A stretch of DNA of 64,000 nt from Pedobacter sp. KBW06 (GCF_003852525.1 NZ_QAJL01000003.1:1642061-1706060), one strand, 5' to 3'; shown: positions 24,967 through 34,245, counted from the stretch's first letter. Notes: generated from the letters alone by a model not told the origin. Program-made: numbers and translations.

Positions 24967-25863
24967 ATGACAAAAGACAGCCTAAAGAACATCGGAACCG
25001 GGATATTATTTTCTATGCTTTGGGCTTCTGCATCTGTAGCTACCAAATTTGGGGTACTATCTGCTCCTCCTTTAATTCTGGCAAATATCCGTTTCCTCCT
25101 GGCCGGCCTGGTCTTACTCGGGTATTGCTATGGATGGAGCAGCAACAAAATATACCGGCTGCCCAGTGCAAGGGAATGGAAACAACTCGCCATCTTCGGC
25201 TTTTTGAACACCAGCCTTTATCTGGGCCTATACGTATATGCCATGAAGTTTACCGCCGCAGGAATCGGAAGCCTGGCCGTATCTACCAATCCCCTGCTGA
25301 TTGTGCTGTTTTCTTCCTGGCTCATCGGGCGCAGGCCTACCTCTTCCGAGATCCTCAGTATTTTCCTGGGAATGTCGGGAATAGCCTTCGCCACCTATCC
25401 TTTACTGCAGGATAAAAGCACCAGCATTTTGGGCATCGGCTTGCTCCTACTCAGCATGGTGATCGTTTCTTTTGCCAGTGTTTACTATGCCCGGATTAAA
25501 TGGACCTTACCGAACCTGCTGATCAACGGATGGCAGGTAAGTCTTGGTGGTTTATTCCTCTTACCTGTAACCTGCTTTTTTGCCGATTTTCAATCCTTTC
25601 ATGCCGACCAGACCTTCTGGTATGCGGTACTATGGCTCAGCCTGGCCGTATCCGTGATTGGCCTCATCTGCTGGTTTTACCTGCTAAAAACAGATACTGT
25701 AAAAGCGTCTTTATGGCTCTTTCTATGTCCGCTTTTTGGCTTCTTCTACGCCTGGTGGTTAATGGATGAAGCCATCACCTGGTACACCATTTGCGGCACA
25801 TTTCTCGTGATCCTTGGGCTCTATATCGGTCAGCGCAGGCGACAAAAAAAACAAACATTATAA
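24967..25863 (+). CDS. EamA/DMT family permease
   Basis: A 298-residue inner-membrane protein with ten predicted helices in two EamA repeats (about 8-140 and 150-290), the normal form of drug/metabolite transporters. The first repeat opens with GTGILFSMLWASASVATKFG and includes a conserved proline helix (ANIRFLLAGLVLLG). The C-terminus is positively charged (QRRRQKKQ). The substrate is unknown; relatives export amino acids, nucleosides or metabolites. It is co-directional with the oxidoreductase upstream but is separated by the direct-repeat tract and its own promoter box. Confidence 0.9.
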   Translation: MTKDSLKNIGTGILFSMLWASASVATKFGVLSAPPLILANIRFLLAGLVLLGYCYGWSSNKIYRLPSAREWKQLAIFGFLNTSLYLGLYVYAMKFTAAGIGSLAVSTNPLLIVLFSSWLIGRRPTSSEILSIFLGMSGIAFATYPLLQDKSTSILGIGLLLLSMVIVSFASVYYARIKWTLPNLLINGWQVSLGGLFLLPVTCFFADFQSFHADQTFWYAVLWLSLAVSVIGLICWFYLLKTDTVKASLWLFLCPLFGFFYAWWLMDEAITWYTICGTFLVILGLYIGQRRRQKKQTL

Positions 25864-25930
25864 CCTATATTTTCCCCCAAGCACAATAATATATGTTAAA
25901 ATATGTTAAATAGATATAAATACCCAAGAT

Positions 25931-26017
25931 ATGAAAGCGATAAAGTTAGTTTTATTTACGGGGGTGATCATCAGAAAACTCGGGTTAACCAAAATCTATT
26001 ACTGGTTCAATAAGTAA
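25931..26017 (+). CDS. Possible 28-residue hydrophobic basic peptide
   Basis: ATG 25931 to TAA 26015-26017 encodes a peptide that begins MKAIKLVLFTGVIIRK and ends IYYWFNK. It is hydrophobic, strongly basic and has no acidic residue, like small membrane peptides. It is alone in the 247-nt gap between the EamA and M13 genes. A direct repeat of TATGTTAAA lies just upstream. No strong ribosome-binding site is visible. Coding status is uncertain; a conserved membrane peptide or type I toxin-like product are possibilities. Confidence 0.35.
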   Translation: MKAIKLVLFTGVIIRKLGLTKIYYWFNK

Positions 26018-26110
26018 TATTTTCATTAAGAACATTATTTGTTAAATGGTATTTCCTAAATTGATCCCATTGAGGGATGAATACTCCTCATACTATTAAC
26101 TTATTGACTT

Positions 26111-28144
26111 ATGAACATAAAACTGAAAAGCTATTTTGCGGCTTTGGGGATTATTGCTGCGAGCTATTCTGCACAAGCCCAGTCTCCTGCAAAATTTATA
26201 GATCCTGCAAATATGGATCTTACCGTAAAACCTGGGGACGATTTCTATAAATATGCGAGTGGTACCTGGATCAAGAACAACCCTGTTCCTGCAAAAGAAA
26301 CGCGTTGGGGAAGTTTCAATGCCCTTCGTGATTTCAATATCAATGCCGTTAAAGGACTGGTTGAAGATGCGGCGGCCGACAAATCTGCTCCTGCAGGTTC
26401 TGTTAAAAGACGCGTAGGTGATTTCTACACTGCAGCAATGGATAGCATTACCATCGAGAAACTGGGCTATACGCCTATCAAAGCAGATCTTGCAAAGATC
26501 CAATTGATCAAGGACATCCCTGGTATTCTGGATCATGCCGCTTACCTGCGCACTTCGGGCCTTGCTGCACCGATGTTCAGCTTCTTTGTCGGACAGGACA
26601 GAAAGAATGTTAACAAATATCTCGCACAACTCGGACAAGGAGGAACAACCCTGCCTGACCGCGATTATTATTTAAAGGACGACAGCAGGAGTGTAAAAAT
26701 CAGGGAAGCCTATCAAACCTATATGACTACCCTTTTTACGCTGACAGGAAATACCGCTGCCGAGGCGAAGAAAAAAGCAACGGCAGTAATGGCCATTGAA
26801 AAGCAACTTGCAGAGGCACAAATGGCAAGGGTGGAAATGCGCGATCCACATAAAACCTATAATAAATTTACCGTTACCGAATTCAGCAAAACCACTCCGG
26901 GATTAGACTGGAGCGCAATGCTTCCTAAATTTAAGGTAAAGGGACAGGATACCATTTTAGTTTCCTCCCCTAAGTTCTTCACGAGCCTGGACGGAATGCT
27001 GAAAACCGTTTCTCTTTCAGACTGGAAAACCTATCTGGAATGGAATATTTTAAAATCTGCGGCACCGAACCTGAGTTCTCCTTTTGTTAACGCCACCTTT
27101 GCTTTTACACAGGCACAAAGCGGACAAAAAGTACAAACACCAAGATGGCAAAGGATGTCTCAGCTTACTGATGGCACCATAGGCGAGCTTTTAGGCCAGC
27201 TTTATGTGGCTAAATATTTCAAGCCTGATGCCAAAGTGCGCATGACCGAGCTGATCAGCAATCTGAGAAAAGCATTTGAGATCAGGATCAAAGGACTGGA
27301 CTGGATGAGCGATGCAACCAAAGAAAAAGCATTGGCTAAACTGAATGCTTTTGTGCCAAAGATCGGTTATCCTGAAAAATGGAAAACCTATGATGGATTG
27401 GCAATAGGCCGCACTACTTATTTACAAAACCTGCGCAATTCAGGTGCATGGGCTTATAATGAAATGGTAGATCAACTGGGCAAACCTGTAGACCGGACCC
27501 GTTTCGGCATGACTCCGCCAACAGTAAATGCCTATTATAGTCCGACTATGAATGAGATTGTGTTCCCTGCGGGAATTCTTCAGTTTCCATTCTTTGACCC
27601 GAACGCTGATGATGCGGTAAATTACGGCGGTATTGGTGCAGTAATCGGACATGAGATGTCTCATGGATTTGACGATTCAGGAAGCCAGTACGATAAAGAC
27701 GGAAACCTGCGCAACTGGTGGACACCGGAAGACAAAGTTAAATTTGAAGCCAAGACCAAAGCATTGGGCGAGCAGTTTGATGCCTATACAGTATTGGATA
27801 CCATCCATGTCATCGGTAAATTGACCATGGGCGAAAACATTGGTGATCTTGGTGGTTTAAATGCGGCTTATACGGCATTCAAATTAACTAAACAAGGTCA
27901 GTCTGAAGATAAAATCGATGGTTTTACCCCAGATCAGCGTTTCTTCTTATCCTGGGCTCAGGTATGGAGAGGAAATGTTCTGGACGAAACCGCAGCGCAG
28001 TTGATCAAAACTGACCCGCATTCGCCAGGCCCTTACAGAACGATTGGTGCTCCGGTAAATATGGATGCCTGGTACAAAGCATTTGATGTTCAGCCAGGTG
28101 ATAAACTGTATAAAAAACCTGAAGACAGAATCAGGATGTGGTAA
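26111..28144 (+). CDS. M13 family zinc metallopeptidase (neprilysin/PepO type)
   Basis: A 677-residue exported endopeptidase that would cut small peptides in the periplasm. The signal peptide is MNIKLKSYFAALGIIAASYSAQA. The N-terminal M13 domain opens with VKPGDDFYKYASGTWIKNNP. The catalytic zinc motif is HEMSH at 514-518 (VIGHEMSHGFDD), and the third zinc ligand is E575 in GENIGDLGG. The NAYY substrate-binding motif (VNAYYSP) and the conserved C-terminus ending in RMW (DRIRMW) are present. Length is normal. It appears monocistronic and ends at a bidirectional terminator. Confidence 0.96.
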   Translation: MNIKLKSYFAALGIIAASYSAQAQSPAKFIDPANMDLTVKPGDDFYKYASGTWIKNNPVPAKETRWGSFNALRDFNINAVKGLVEDAAADKSAPAGSVKRRVGDFYTAAMDSITIEKLGYTPIKADLAKIQLIKDIPGILDHAAYLRTSGLAAPMFSFFVGQDRKNVNKYLAQLGQGGTTLPDRDYYLKDDSRSVKIREAYQTYMTTLFTLTGNTAAEAKKKATAVMAIEKQLAEAQMARVEMRDPHKTYNKFTVTEFSKTTPGLDWSAMLPKFKVKGQDTILVSSPKFFTSLDGMLKTVSLSDWKTYLEWNILKSAAPNLSSPFVNATFAFTQAQSGQKVQTPRWQRMSQLTDGTIGELLGQLYVAKYFKPDAKVRMTELISNLRKAFEIRIKGLDWMSDATKEKALAKLNAFVPKIGYPEKWKTYDGLAIGRTTYLQNLRNSGAWAYNEMVDQLGKPVDRTRFGMTPPTVNAYYSPTMNEIVFPAGILQFPFFDPNADDAVNYGGIGAVIGHEMSHGFDDSGSQYDKDGNLRNWWTPEDKVKFEAKTKALGEQFDAYTVLDTIHVIGKLTMGENIGDLGGLNAAYTAFKLTKQGQSEDKIDGFTPDQRFFLSWAQVWRGNVLDETAAQLIKTDPHSPGPYRTIGAPVNMDAWYKAFDVQPGDKLYKKPEDRIRMW

Positions 28145-28192
28145 AAACATATTGACACATAGAAATATAGATATCTATACTTCTATATATAT

Positions 28193-28222
28193 AAAAGGCA
28201 TCATTTTAATGATGCCTTTTTT
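28193..28222. terminator. Bidirectional terminator between the M13 and MmcQ/YjbR genes
   Basis: AAAAGGCATCA (28193-28203) pairs perfectly with TGATGCCTTTT (28210-28220) around a 6-nt loop, with a T-run on both strands. Confidence 0.92.
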
Positions 28223-28224
28223 GC

Positions 28225-28560
28225 TTATTTATACTTTTCCTGAAGCTTCTTGCTCAGCTTCGCAAGCACCAGGGCCCTTGATTCGGCAATCCTTCTTTTC
28301 AGCTCATCATCCGGCATCACTTCCAAACCATCAACCCTTACCCATTGCCTTTTGGCCATATGGGATGCCTGTTGAATTCCTGCCCTGCCAACCAGCGCAT
28401 CAAAATCCTCAGGATCACATTTAATAGAAAAGCTTCCTTCTTCTAAAGAAATGATCACAAACATCTTCTCTTCAATCATGAAGCAAAGGTGTCCCCATTT
28501 CATGCCTTCGGTAGTTCCGTTTAAAGTCAGACAATGTTCTCTGAATGTTTCAATATCCAT
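28225..28560 (-). CDS. MmcQ/YjbR family protein
   Basis: A 111-residue soluble protein of the MmcQ/YjbR fold (CyaY-like, double-wing DNA-binding type). The start MDIETFREHCLTLNGT, the central WGHLCFMIEEKMFVII and the C-terminal RIAESRALVLAKLSKK fit the family. Biochemical function is not established for the family. ATG 28560 is preferred over the in-frame TTG 28569. A near-consensus -7 box TTTATTTG (28574-28567) ends 6 nt before it. Confidence 0.87.
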   Translation of the reverse strand: MDIETFREHCLTLNGTTEGMKWGHLCFMIEEKMFVIISLEEGSFSIKCDPEDFDALVGRAGIQQASHMAKRQWVRVDGLEVMPDDELKRRIAESRALVLAKLSKKLQEKYK

Positions 28561-28659
28561 AATTTCCAAATAAAGCCTAAAGCTAATCAGCTTTTGAATA
28601 AATGCAAGCCCGTTCCTCCTGCAATTTAAAAAACATTATCTTGCGGCAGATCTGTAAAA

Positions 28660-29322
28660 ATGAATAAAATAACCATCACTGCCGACGGCTCGAACACCTT
28701 ATACAACGAGACTATTGGCGAACATTACCATTCTAAACATGGTGCACTGCAGGAAAGCAAACACGTGTTTATCGAGGCAGGCCTGAAACATGTTGCTGCG
28801 GGCCGGAAGGACATTTCCATTCTGGAGGTCGGCTTTGGTACCGGTCTTAATTTTATATTGACACTTGCACATGCAGCGGAAGAAAACCTGCAGCTCAGCT
28901 ATACCGGAATAGAGGCTTTCCCCCTGGAAACGGCAGAATTGCAATCCACAGGATACGATCAATATGTTCCCGAAGAAATATGGAACAGCCTGGAAACAAA
29001 TTACCTTTCCGCATTGAAGGCTCCGGTAGCAATTTTACCCGGACAACAGCTCTATATTCCACATACCACACTCGATCAGTTTCAAAGTGCCCCAACATTC
29101 GACCTGATTTATTTTGACGCTTTTTCTGTGCAGCATCAACCGGAAATGTGGTCTGATGAAATCATTGCACATACCTGTAGTTTTCTTAAACCCGGCGGCA
29201 CCTTTGTGACCTATGCCATCACCGGAAAATTAAAACGTGCACTTAAGGCCAATGGGTTCAGCATTGAAAAACTGCCCGGGGCACCTGGCAAACGGGAAAT
29301 GCTCAGAGGAACAAAATTGTAG
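28660..29322 (+). CDS. mnmD: tRNA 5-methylaminomethyl-2-thiouridine methyltransferase
   Basis: A 220-residue stand-alone methyltransferase equivalent to the N-terminal half of MnmC, adding the last methyl group to the wobble uridine of some tRNAs. The SAM-binding motif is VGFGTGLNFIL, followed by YTGIEAFPLE and the catalytic-region FDAFSVQHQPEMW. The C-terminal KLPGAPGKREMLRG is the MnmD signature. The FAD oxidase half of MnmC is absent, as is normal in Bacteroidota. It is divergent from the MmcQ gene, with a weak -7-like sequence upstream. Confidence 0.92.
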   Translation: MNKITITADGSNTLYNETIGEHYHSKHGALQESKHVFIEAGLKHVAAGRKDISILEVGFGTGLNFILTLAHAAEENLQLSYTGIEAFPLETAELQSTGYDQYVPEEIWNSLETNYLSALKAPVAILPGQQLYIPHTTLDQFQSAPTFDLIYFDAFSVQHQPEMWSDEIIAHTCSFLKPGGTFVTYAITGKLKRALKANGFSIEKLPGAPGKREMLRGTKL

Positions 29323-29482
29323 TTTCAGCATAGGGTTCAAATCTACCGGCAGAAAAGTCAGCGGAATGTTTAATTCCTTCATTTCTTTATATTTTCCAGT
29401 AAGAAGCTAGATATTGTGGAACAAAATCATCCCTGATATTGTTGATCTCTCTACGTTCTCAATATCATCATATAGCTACAAA

Positions 29483-30433
29483 ATGGAAAAAAGAAAATTA
29501 GGAAATTCAGACTTATTTGTATACCCGATCACCTTTGGTGGTAATGTTTTTGGCTGGACAGTAGATCAGGCTAAATCATTCGAAATACTGGATGGCTTCA
29601 CTGAAGCCGGCTTTAACTTTATAGATACCGCAGATGTATATTCCAGATGGAAACCAGGAAATTCCGGAGGAGAATCAGAGACCATTATCGGAAACTGGAT
29701 GCAGGAAAGAAAAAACCGCAGCCAGGTGATCATCGCCACTAAGGTGGGTGCCGATATGGGACATGGAAAATCCCTGTCTAAGCAAAACATCCTCGCGGCT
29801 GTAGATGCCTCCCTTAAAAGATTAAAAACAGATTACATCGACCTTTATCAGTCGCACTATGACGATCCTGCTACTCCGGTTGCGGAAACACTGGAAGCTT
29901 ATGACCAGCTGATCAGGGCAGGTAAGATCCGCTGGATTGGTGCTTCCAATTATTCGGCGGAGCGTTTAAAGGAATCACTGGAGACGGCACAAAAGCTCAG
30001 TCTTCCGAAATACCAGACCTTCCAGCCGGAATATAATTTATACGCCCGTGAACGTTATGAAAAAGAACTGGAACAGGTGGCCAGTACCTACCAGCTGGGC
30101 GTGATCAATTACTATGCACTTGCCAGTGGCTTTTTAAGCGGAAAGTACCGTTCTGAGGCCGACTTAAATAAAAGTCAGCGGGGCGGTGGAATGACACAAT
30201 ACCTAAACGCCAGAGGTTTTAAAATCCTGAAAGCTTTGGATGAAGTTTCCGAACAATACAATGCTTCTCCTGCAAGTGTGGCCCTGGCCTGGCTGATTGC
30301 CCGCCCTTCGATAACGGCGCCAATAGCCAGTGTAACCAGCTTAAACCAGCTGGAAGACCTGAAAAGAGCTGCCGCTTTAAAATTAAACATCGAAGATATT
30401 GCCATATTAGATGAGGCAAGCGACTGGAAATAA
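29483..30433 (+). CDS. Aldo/keto reductase
   Basis: A 316-residue NADPH-dependent oxidoreductase of the TIM-barrel AKR superfamily. The catalytic tetrad is visible: Asp and Tyr in FIDTADVYSRW, Lys in IIATKVGAD and His in YQSHYDD. The cofactor-binding region (PIASVTSLNQLEDL) resembles the YghZ/Tas-like group. The frame is open to an ATG at 29414, but ATG 29483 begins the conserved MEKRKLGNSDL. Substrate unknown. It is followed by its own terminator. Confidence 0.92.
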   Translation: MEKRKLGNSDLFVYPITFGGNVFGWTVDQAKSFEILDGFTEAGFNFIDTADVYSRWKPGNSGGESETIIGNWMQERKNRSQVIIATKVGADMGHGKSLSKQNILAAVDASLKRLKTDYIDLYQSHYDDPATPVAETLEAYDQLIRAGKIRWIGASNYSAERLKESLETAQKLSLPKYQTFQPEYNLYARERYEKELEQVASTYQLGVINYYALASGFLSGKYRSEADLNKSQRGGGMTQYLNARGFKILKALDEVSEQYNASPASVALAWLIARPSITAPIASVTSLNQLEDLKRAAALKLNIEDIAILDEASDWK

Positions 30434-30473
30434 GCCATTCAGCTTTGCTAAAAAAGAAGTCTATTAAAATATT

Positions 30474-30510
30474 AATGCCCTGCCGAACAATAATTGGCAG
30501 GGCATTTGTC
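30474..30510 (+). terminator. Terminator after the aldo/keto reductase gene
   Basis: AATGCCCTGCC (30474-30484) pairs perfectly with GGCAGGGCATT (30496-30506) around an 11-nt loop, followed by a T-rich stretch. Confidence 0.85.
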
Positions 30511-30553
30511 TTTATGTGTAAATTACCTTTAATTTAAAACCCGGAAAACCCCT

Positions 30554-31669
30554 ATGAAGAACCTCTCCTCACAACCTTTTAACACCAAACTGGCAATGGT
30601 GCTGTTCTCCATCATCTGTTTGGGATACCTGGCCATTTTAGGTCAAAGCCTGCTTGCTCCATTGCTCACCTCTTTTTTGCTTGCAGTGCTCCTGTTGCCC
30701 ATGGCTAATTTCCTGGAACATAAATGGCGCTTCAAAAGGAGTATGGCTTCCATTGTATCGGTGATCATTATGATTGCCGGGATTTCCGGAATCCTTTACT
30801 TTCTGGCCAACCAGCTGACCGATCTGTGGCAGGACTGGCCACTGCTGAAGAAACAGGGAGAAACCTCTTTTCATGAGCTGCAACACTGGATCTCTTCCAG
30901 TTTTGGCGTAAATGCGCAGAAGCAGATTGAATATGTGAAAGATGGCGCTTCCAAAGCACTTTCTACCAGTGCTACCGTATTGGGTGCGACTTTACTGACC
31001 CTCTCCTCTTCTCTTTTATTTTTATTTTTTCTCCTGCTCTTCACCTTTTTCCTGCTCAATTACCGCAAGGTATTGTTCAGCTTTCTCACCTCCGTATTCG
31101 AGGAGCAGCATACAGAAAAAGTAAGTGAAATTGTAAGGCGCATACAATACATCATTAAAAAATACATTACCGGACTGTTTTTACAGATGCTCATCGTGAC
31201 CATCATGATGATGCTCGTGCTTTGGGCATTGGGGGTAAAATATGCCGTATTACTGGGCTTAATAGCCGGGATTTTTAACATCATCCCTTATATCGGAATT
31301 TTCAGTGCTTTACTCATTAGTGTACTCATCACCTTTGCTACGGCAGGAGCTGCGAAAGTATTACTCGTTGTGGTGGCCTTTGCAGCGGTACATGCCGTTG
31401 ACGGAAATATCCTCATGCCATTGGTGGTTGGCTCAAAAGTTAAAATCAATGCCTTGTTTGCCTTCATCGGCATTGTGGTAGGAGAAATGGTCTGGGGCAT
31501 CTCGGGGATGTTTCTTTGTATTCCTTACCTCGCGATGTTAAAGATCATTTTTGACAAGGTAGATTCGCTGAAACCCTGGGGAATCCTGCTGGGTGGTGAG
31601 GACAAACCAGATAAAAAGCGAAAGGTTTACAGGATTACCAAGAACATCAAATTAGAAGAACAGGAATAG
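30554..31669 (+). CDS. AI-2E family transporter (PerM/YdiK/TqsA-like)
   Basis: A 371-residue inner-membrane protein with about eight helices. The N-terminal pair of helices, a long amphipathic segment (~95-150) and the C-terminal GIFNIIPYIGIFSALL plus HAVDGNILMPLVVGSKV match the AI-2E/UPF0118 family. Despite the name, many members are not autoinducer exporters; some act as sodium/proton antiporters. A -7-like TACCTTTA is at 30524-30531. The next gene starts 3 nt after the stop, indicating an operon with the small membrane protein and mazG. Confidence 0.9.
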   Translation: MKNLSSQPFNTKLAMVLFSIICLGYLAILGQSLLAPLLTSFLLAVLLLPMANFLEHKWRFKRSMASIVSVIIMIAGISGILYFLANQLTDLWQDWPLLKKQGETSFHELQHWISSSFGVNAQKQIEYVKDGASKALSTSATVLGATLLTLSSSLLFLFFLLLFTFFLLNYRKVLFSFLTSVFEEQHTEKVSEIVRRIQYIIKKYITGLFLQMLIVTIMMMLVLWALGVKYAVLLGLIAGIFNIIPYIGIFSALLISVLITFATAGAAKVLLVVVAFAAVHAVDGNILMPLVVGSKVKINALFAFIGIVVGEMVWGISGMFLCIPYLAMLKIIFDKVDSLKPWGILLGGEDKPDKKRKVYRITKNIKLEEQE

Positions 31670-31672
31670 GTT

Positions 31673-31969
31673 ATGCGAGAAAACAGGTCGCCCCATATCT
31701 TAAGTACCTCAGCAAATCTGCTGGGTTTATGTTTCATTGTACTGACCTCCATCAAGGTATCGAAGATGCAGGATGTGACGCTGATCGATGAGACCACCGC
31801 ATTGGCAATTATCCTGTTTATGACCAGTTGTATCCTTTCTTTTCTGGCAATGAGAAGGAAACAGGGAAGTGACGACCGGCTGGAGAAAATTGCCGACATC
31901 ATCTTTTTATCCGGCCTGATTGTTCTTTTTTTAACCACAATGATGATTACCTTTAACGTCATAAAATAA
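31673..31969 (+). CDS. Small membrane protein of unknown function
   Basis: A 98-residue protein with three predicted membrane helices, around 12-28 (LLGLCFIVLTSI), 42-60 (ALAIILFMTSCILSFLAM) and 75-95. The connecting loop is charged (RRKQGSDDRLEK). I do not recognise a named family. It begins 3 nt after the AI-2E-type gene and ends 9 nt before mazG, so it is almost certainly cotranscribed with both and may assist the permease (inference). Confidence 0.8.
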   Translation: MRENRSPHILSTSANLLGLCFIVLTSIKVSKMQDVTLIDETTALAIILFMTSCILSFLAMRRKQGSDDRLEKIADIIFLSGLIVLFLTTMMITFNVIK

Positions 31970-31978
31970 TTCGTCAAA

Positions 31979-32785
31979 ATGCCCAACCATATCGCCCCTT
32001 TAACCGCTGCTGATCCTTCTTCTGCTTTCCTCAGGTTATTAACTGTTTTAGATACCCTTCGCACAGATTGTCCATGGGATAAGAAACAAACCATGGAAAG
32101 CCTCCGTCATTTAACCATAGAAGAAACCTATGAATTGTCGGACGCCATTCTTGAAGGCGACCTGGAAGAAGTAAAGAAAGAGCTGGGAGATGTGATGATG
32201 CACCTCGTATTTTACGCAAGAATCGCCTCAGAGACCAACGATTTCAGTATTGTTGATGTATTGAATGGGGTTTGTGATAAACTCATCAACCGTCATCCGC
32301 ACATCTATGGTGATGTAGAAGTTCAGGATGAAAATGATGTAAAACGCAACTGGGAGCAGATCAAACTTAAAGAAGGAAATAAATCTGTTTTAGCGGGTGT
32401 GCCTGCGGGTTTGCCTTCTTTGGTGAAAGCCAGCCGGATTCAGGAAAAAGCCAGAGGTGTTGGTTTTGACTGGGATGATAAAACCCAGGTTTGGGAAAAG
32501 GTAGAAGAAGAGCTTCAGGAATTTAAAAATGAGTTCAATACCGTAGACCATACGGCAATAGATGTGGAAAAGGCAGAAGGAGAATTTGGGGACCTTCTTT
32601 TTTCCCTGATCAATTACGCCCGTTTCATCAACATCAATCCGGAAAATGCTTTGGAGAAAACCAATAAAAAATTCATCAAACGTTTCCAGTACCTGGAAGC
32701 CAAGGCGAAGGAAAATGGAAAAGCTTTGCAGGATATGACCCTTGCCGAAATGGATGTTTACTGGAATGAAGCAAAGAAAGTATAA
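31979..32785 (+). CDS. mazG: Nucleoside triphosphate pyrophosphohydrolase
   Basis: A 268-residue house-cleaning enzyme that hydrolyses (d)NTPs to monophosphates and pyrophosphate. It has the duplicated MazG layout: repeat one with CPWDKKQTMESLRHLTIEETYEL's core CPWDKKQT and EETYEL, then EVKKELGDVMMHLVFYA, and repeat two with EEELQEFKNE and EGEFGDLLFSLINYAR, whose acidic ExxE...ExxD residues bind magnesium. The C-terminal RFQYLEAKAKENGK also fits. It is last in the three-gene operon and ends at a strong bidirectional terminator. Confidence 0.95.
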   Translation: MPNHIAPLTAADPSSAFLRLLTVLDTLRTDCPWDKKQTMESLRHLTIEETYELSDAILEGDLEEVKKELGDVMMHLVFYARIASETNDFSIVDVLNGVCDKLINRHPHIYGDVEVQDENDVKRNWEQIKLKEGNKSVLAGVPAGLPSLVKASRIQEKARGVGFDWDDKTQVWEKVEEELQEFKNEFNTVDHTAIDVEKAEGEFGDLLFSLINYARFININPENALEKTNKKFIKRFQYLEAKAKENGKALQDMTLAEMDVYWNEAKKV

Positions 32786-32806
32786 GTATTCTCAAAATAG
32801 CGCATA

Positions 32807-32840
32807 AAAAAAATGCCTTCCGGCTGGAAGGCATTTTTTT
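32807..32840. terminator. Bidirectional terminator between mazG and the DEAD-box gene
   Basis: A 15-bp perfect stem (32807-32821 with 32826-32840) with a 4-nt loop, A- and T-tracts included. It serves mazG on plus and abuts the stop of the minus-strand gene at 32842. Confidence 0.95.
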
Positions 32841-32841
32841 G

Positions 32842-34143
32842 TTAACCATGTTTCTTCTTCATGGTCATTTTGGCTTTCTGGCCAATGCCGTAGTTATAAT
32901 CTTTACTATTGCTTTCTTTCTTGTCATGGTAAGCTCCGCCACCCTGAGGTGCCACATTCTTCTCCTTAACGATCCTGCTTTTATCAATACCACCTTTGGC
33001 TTTCGTTACTTTATCGATCACCAGATCCTCAGGCAATTCCATTACGGTTAGTTTCTTTCCGATAGATTGTTCGATCTTTTTCACTTCTACCAGTTCCATA
33101 TCTGTAGAGAAAGTGATGGCCACCACTTCTTCCTCATTGGTTTTCACGATTCTGCTCAGGAAAGTTTCCTTTTGCTCCGGAACTTCAAAATGGAAAAGGA
33201 AAGGGATTCCGGAAAGATCTAAAGTAGAAGTACCTTCATTTGCAACGATCAGTACCCTTGCTTCAGGAGTTTCCTTGAAATCTTCGATATGGTCAAAACC
33301 TTCTTCGTCAAAGAACAAAGGGTTCAATACGGAAACGACACCAGGTCTGGCGGAATGTAAGCTTTTACCCAATTTTTGAGCCGTAAGACGGGTATTCACG
33401 AATACCACCACTTTATCAAATACCTCATCATCTCTCAACAGGAGGTTCAGCAGGTTAATTTTTGTTTTAAAGTTAGGAACAGGATACAAAATCAGTTCAT
33501 GGGTATTGGCCTGGCTATCGCCCAGGTCTTCCACTTCCAGTGTTGTTGGGAAGTTCAGGAACTGATCGATCATATTGTTCAGTTTTTCATGAACCACCGT
33601 GGTAAAGATCAGGTGCTGACATTTACCGGCACTTCTTGCCAGTTCAGCAACCGGAAGCTGCATTCCCTGTTTTACGATCACTTCTGCATCATCCACAATA
33701 AACATTTGCAGTTTGCTCGTATTTAAACCCAGTTTCAGGTAAATCGCGCGGGCACGTGTTGGCAAGGCCACTACGATGTCCACGCCGTCTACCAGGTCCA
33801 GTACATCCTGTTCTGTTCCACCGGTTCCGTAAAGGCCCATGATGCGGAGATTTTTATTTCTGTTCAGTTTGTCGAATTCTGCTATGACTTCCAATACCTT
33901 TTCCTTACTCGGAACAAGGATCAGAACTTTCGGAGCTTCGTCTGTCGTATATTTAAAGCGCATTAGAACCCCAAGCACATAATTTGTTGTTTTACCCGCC
34001 CCTTCAGGAGCAACAGCTATGATATCCTGTCCGCCAAGAATTCTTGACATTGTTTTTGCCTGAATCTCTTTTGCGGATATATATCCGGCATCAGTCATCG
34101 CTGTTACCAGTTGCTTGCTTAGTTTTAATTTCTCTAATGACAC
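32842..34143 (-). CDS. DEAD-box-like protein with degenerate helicase motifs
   Basis: A 433-residue protein with the two RecA-like domains of DEAD-box RNA helicases and a basic, disordered tail (MTMKKKHG). Motif I is APEGAGKT (45-52) and the Q-motif glutamine is kept at position 28. Motif II is DDAE at 151-154 instead of DEAD, motif III is FTT (180-182) instead of SAT, and motif VI reads SRIVKTNE (330-337) where HRxGRxGR is expected, removing the arginine fingers. Motif V (301-310) is also altered. It may bind RNA without normal unwinding. The start codon appears to be GTG (34143), with a -7 box 26 nt upstream. Confidence 0.85.
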   Translation of the reverse strand: MSLEKLKLSKQLVTAMTDAGYISAKEIQAKTMSRILGGQDIIAVAPEGAGKTTNYVLGVLMRFKYTTDEAPKVLILVPSKEKVLEVIAEFDKLNRNKNLRIMGLYGTGGTEQDVLDLVDGVDIVVALPTRARAIYLKLGLNTSKLQMFIVDDAEVIVKQGMQLPVAELARSAGKCQHLIFTTVVHEKLNNMIDQFLNFPTTLEVEDLGDSQANTHELILYPVPNFKTKINLLNLLLRDDEVFDKVVVFVNTRLTAQKLGKSLHSARPGVVSVLNPLFFDEEGFDHIEDFKETPEARVLIVANEGTSTLDLSGIPFLFHFEVPEQKETFLSRIVKTNEEEVVAITFSTDMELVEVKKIEQSIGKKLTVMELPEDLVIDKVTKAKGGIDKSRIVKEKNVAPQGGGAYHDKKESNSKDYNYGIGQKAKMTMKKKHG

Positions 34144-34169
34144 AGTTTCCTTATTAGTATATAATTCTG

Positions 34170-34177
34170 CAAATTTA
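34170..34177 (-). promoter_or_regulatory. -7 box of the DEAD-box-like gene
   Basis: TAAATTTG on the minus strand (34177-34170), a full TAnnTTTG match, 26 nt before the GTG start at 34143. Confidence 0.45.
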
Positions 34178-34245
34178 CGTAATATTTAATTGAGGTCTGT
34201 AGGCTTTTCAAATTGTCTTATTAATTGCGTGTAAAAGCTGTTTAA

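Noticed and set aside
29330..29360. GGTTCAAATC resembling a tRNA T-arm
   Set aside because: No acceptor, D- or anticodon stems of a cloverleaf could be placed around it.
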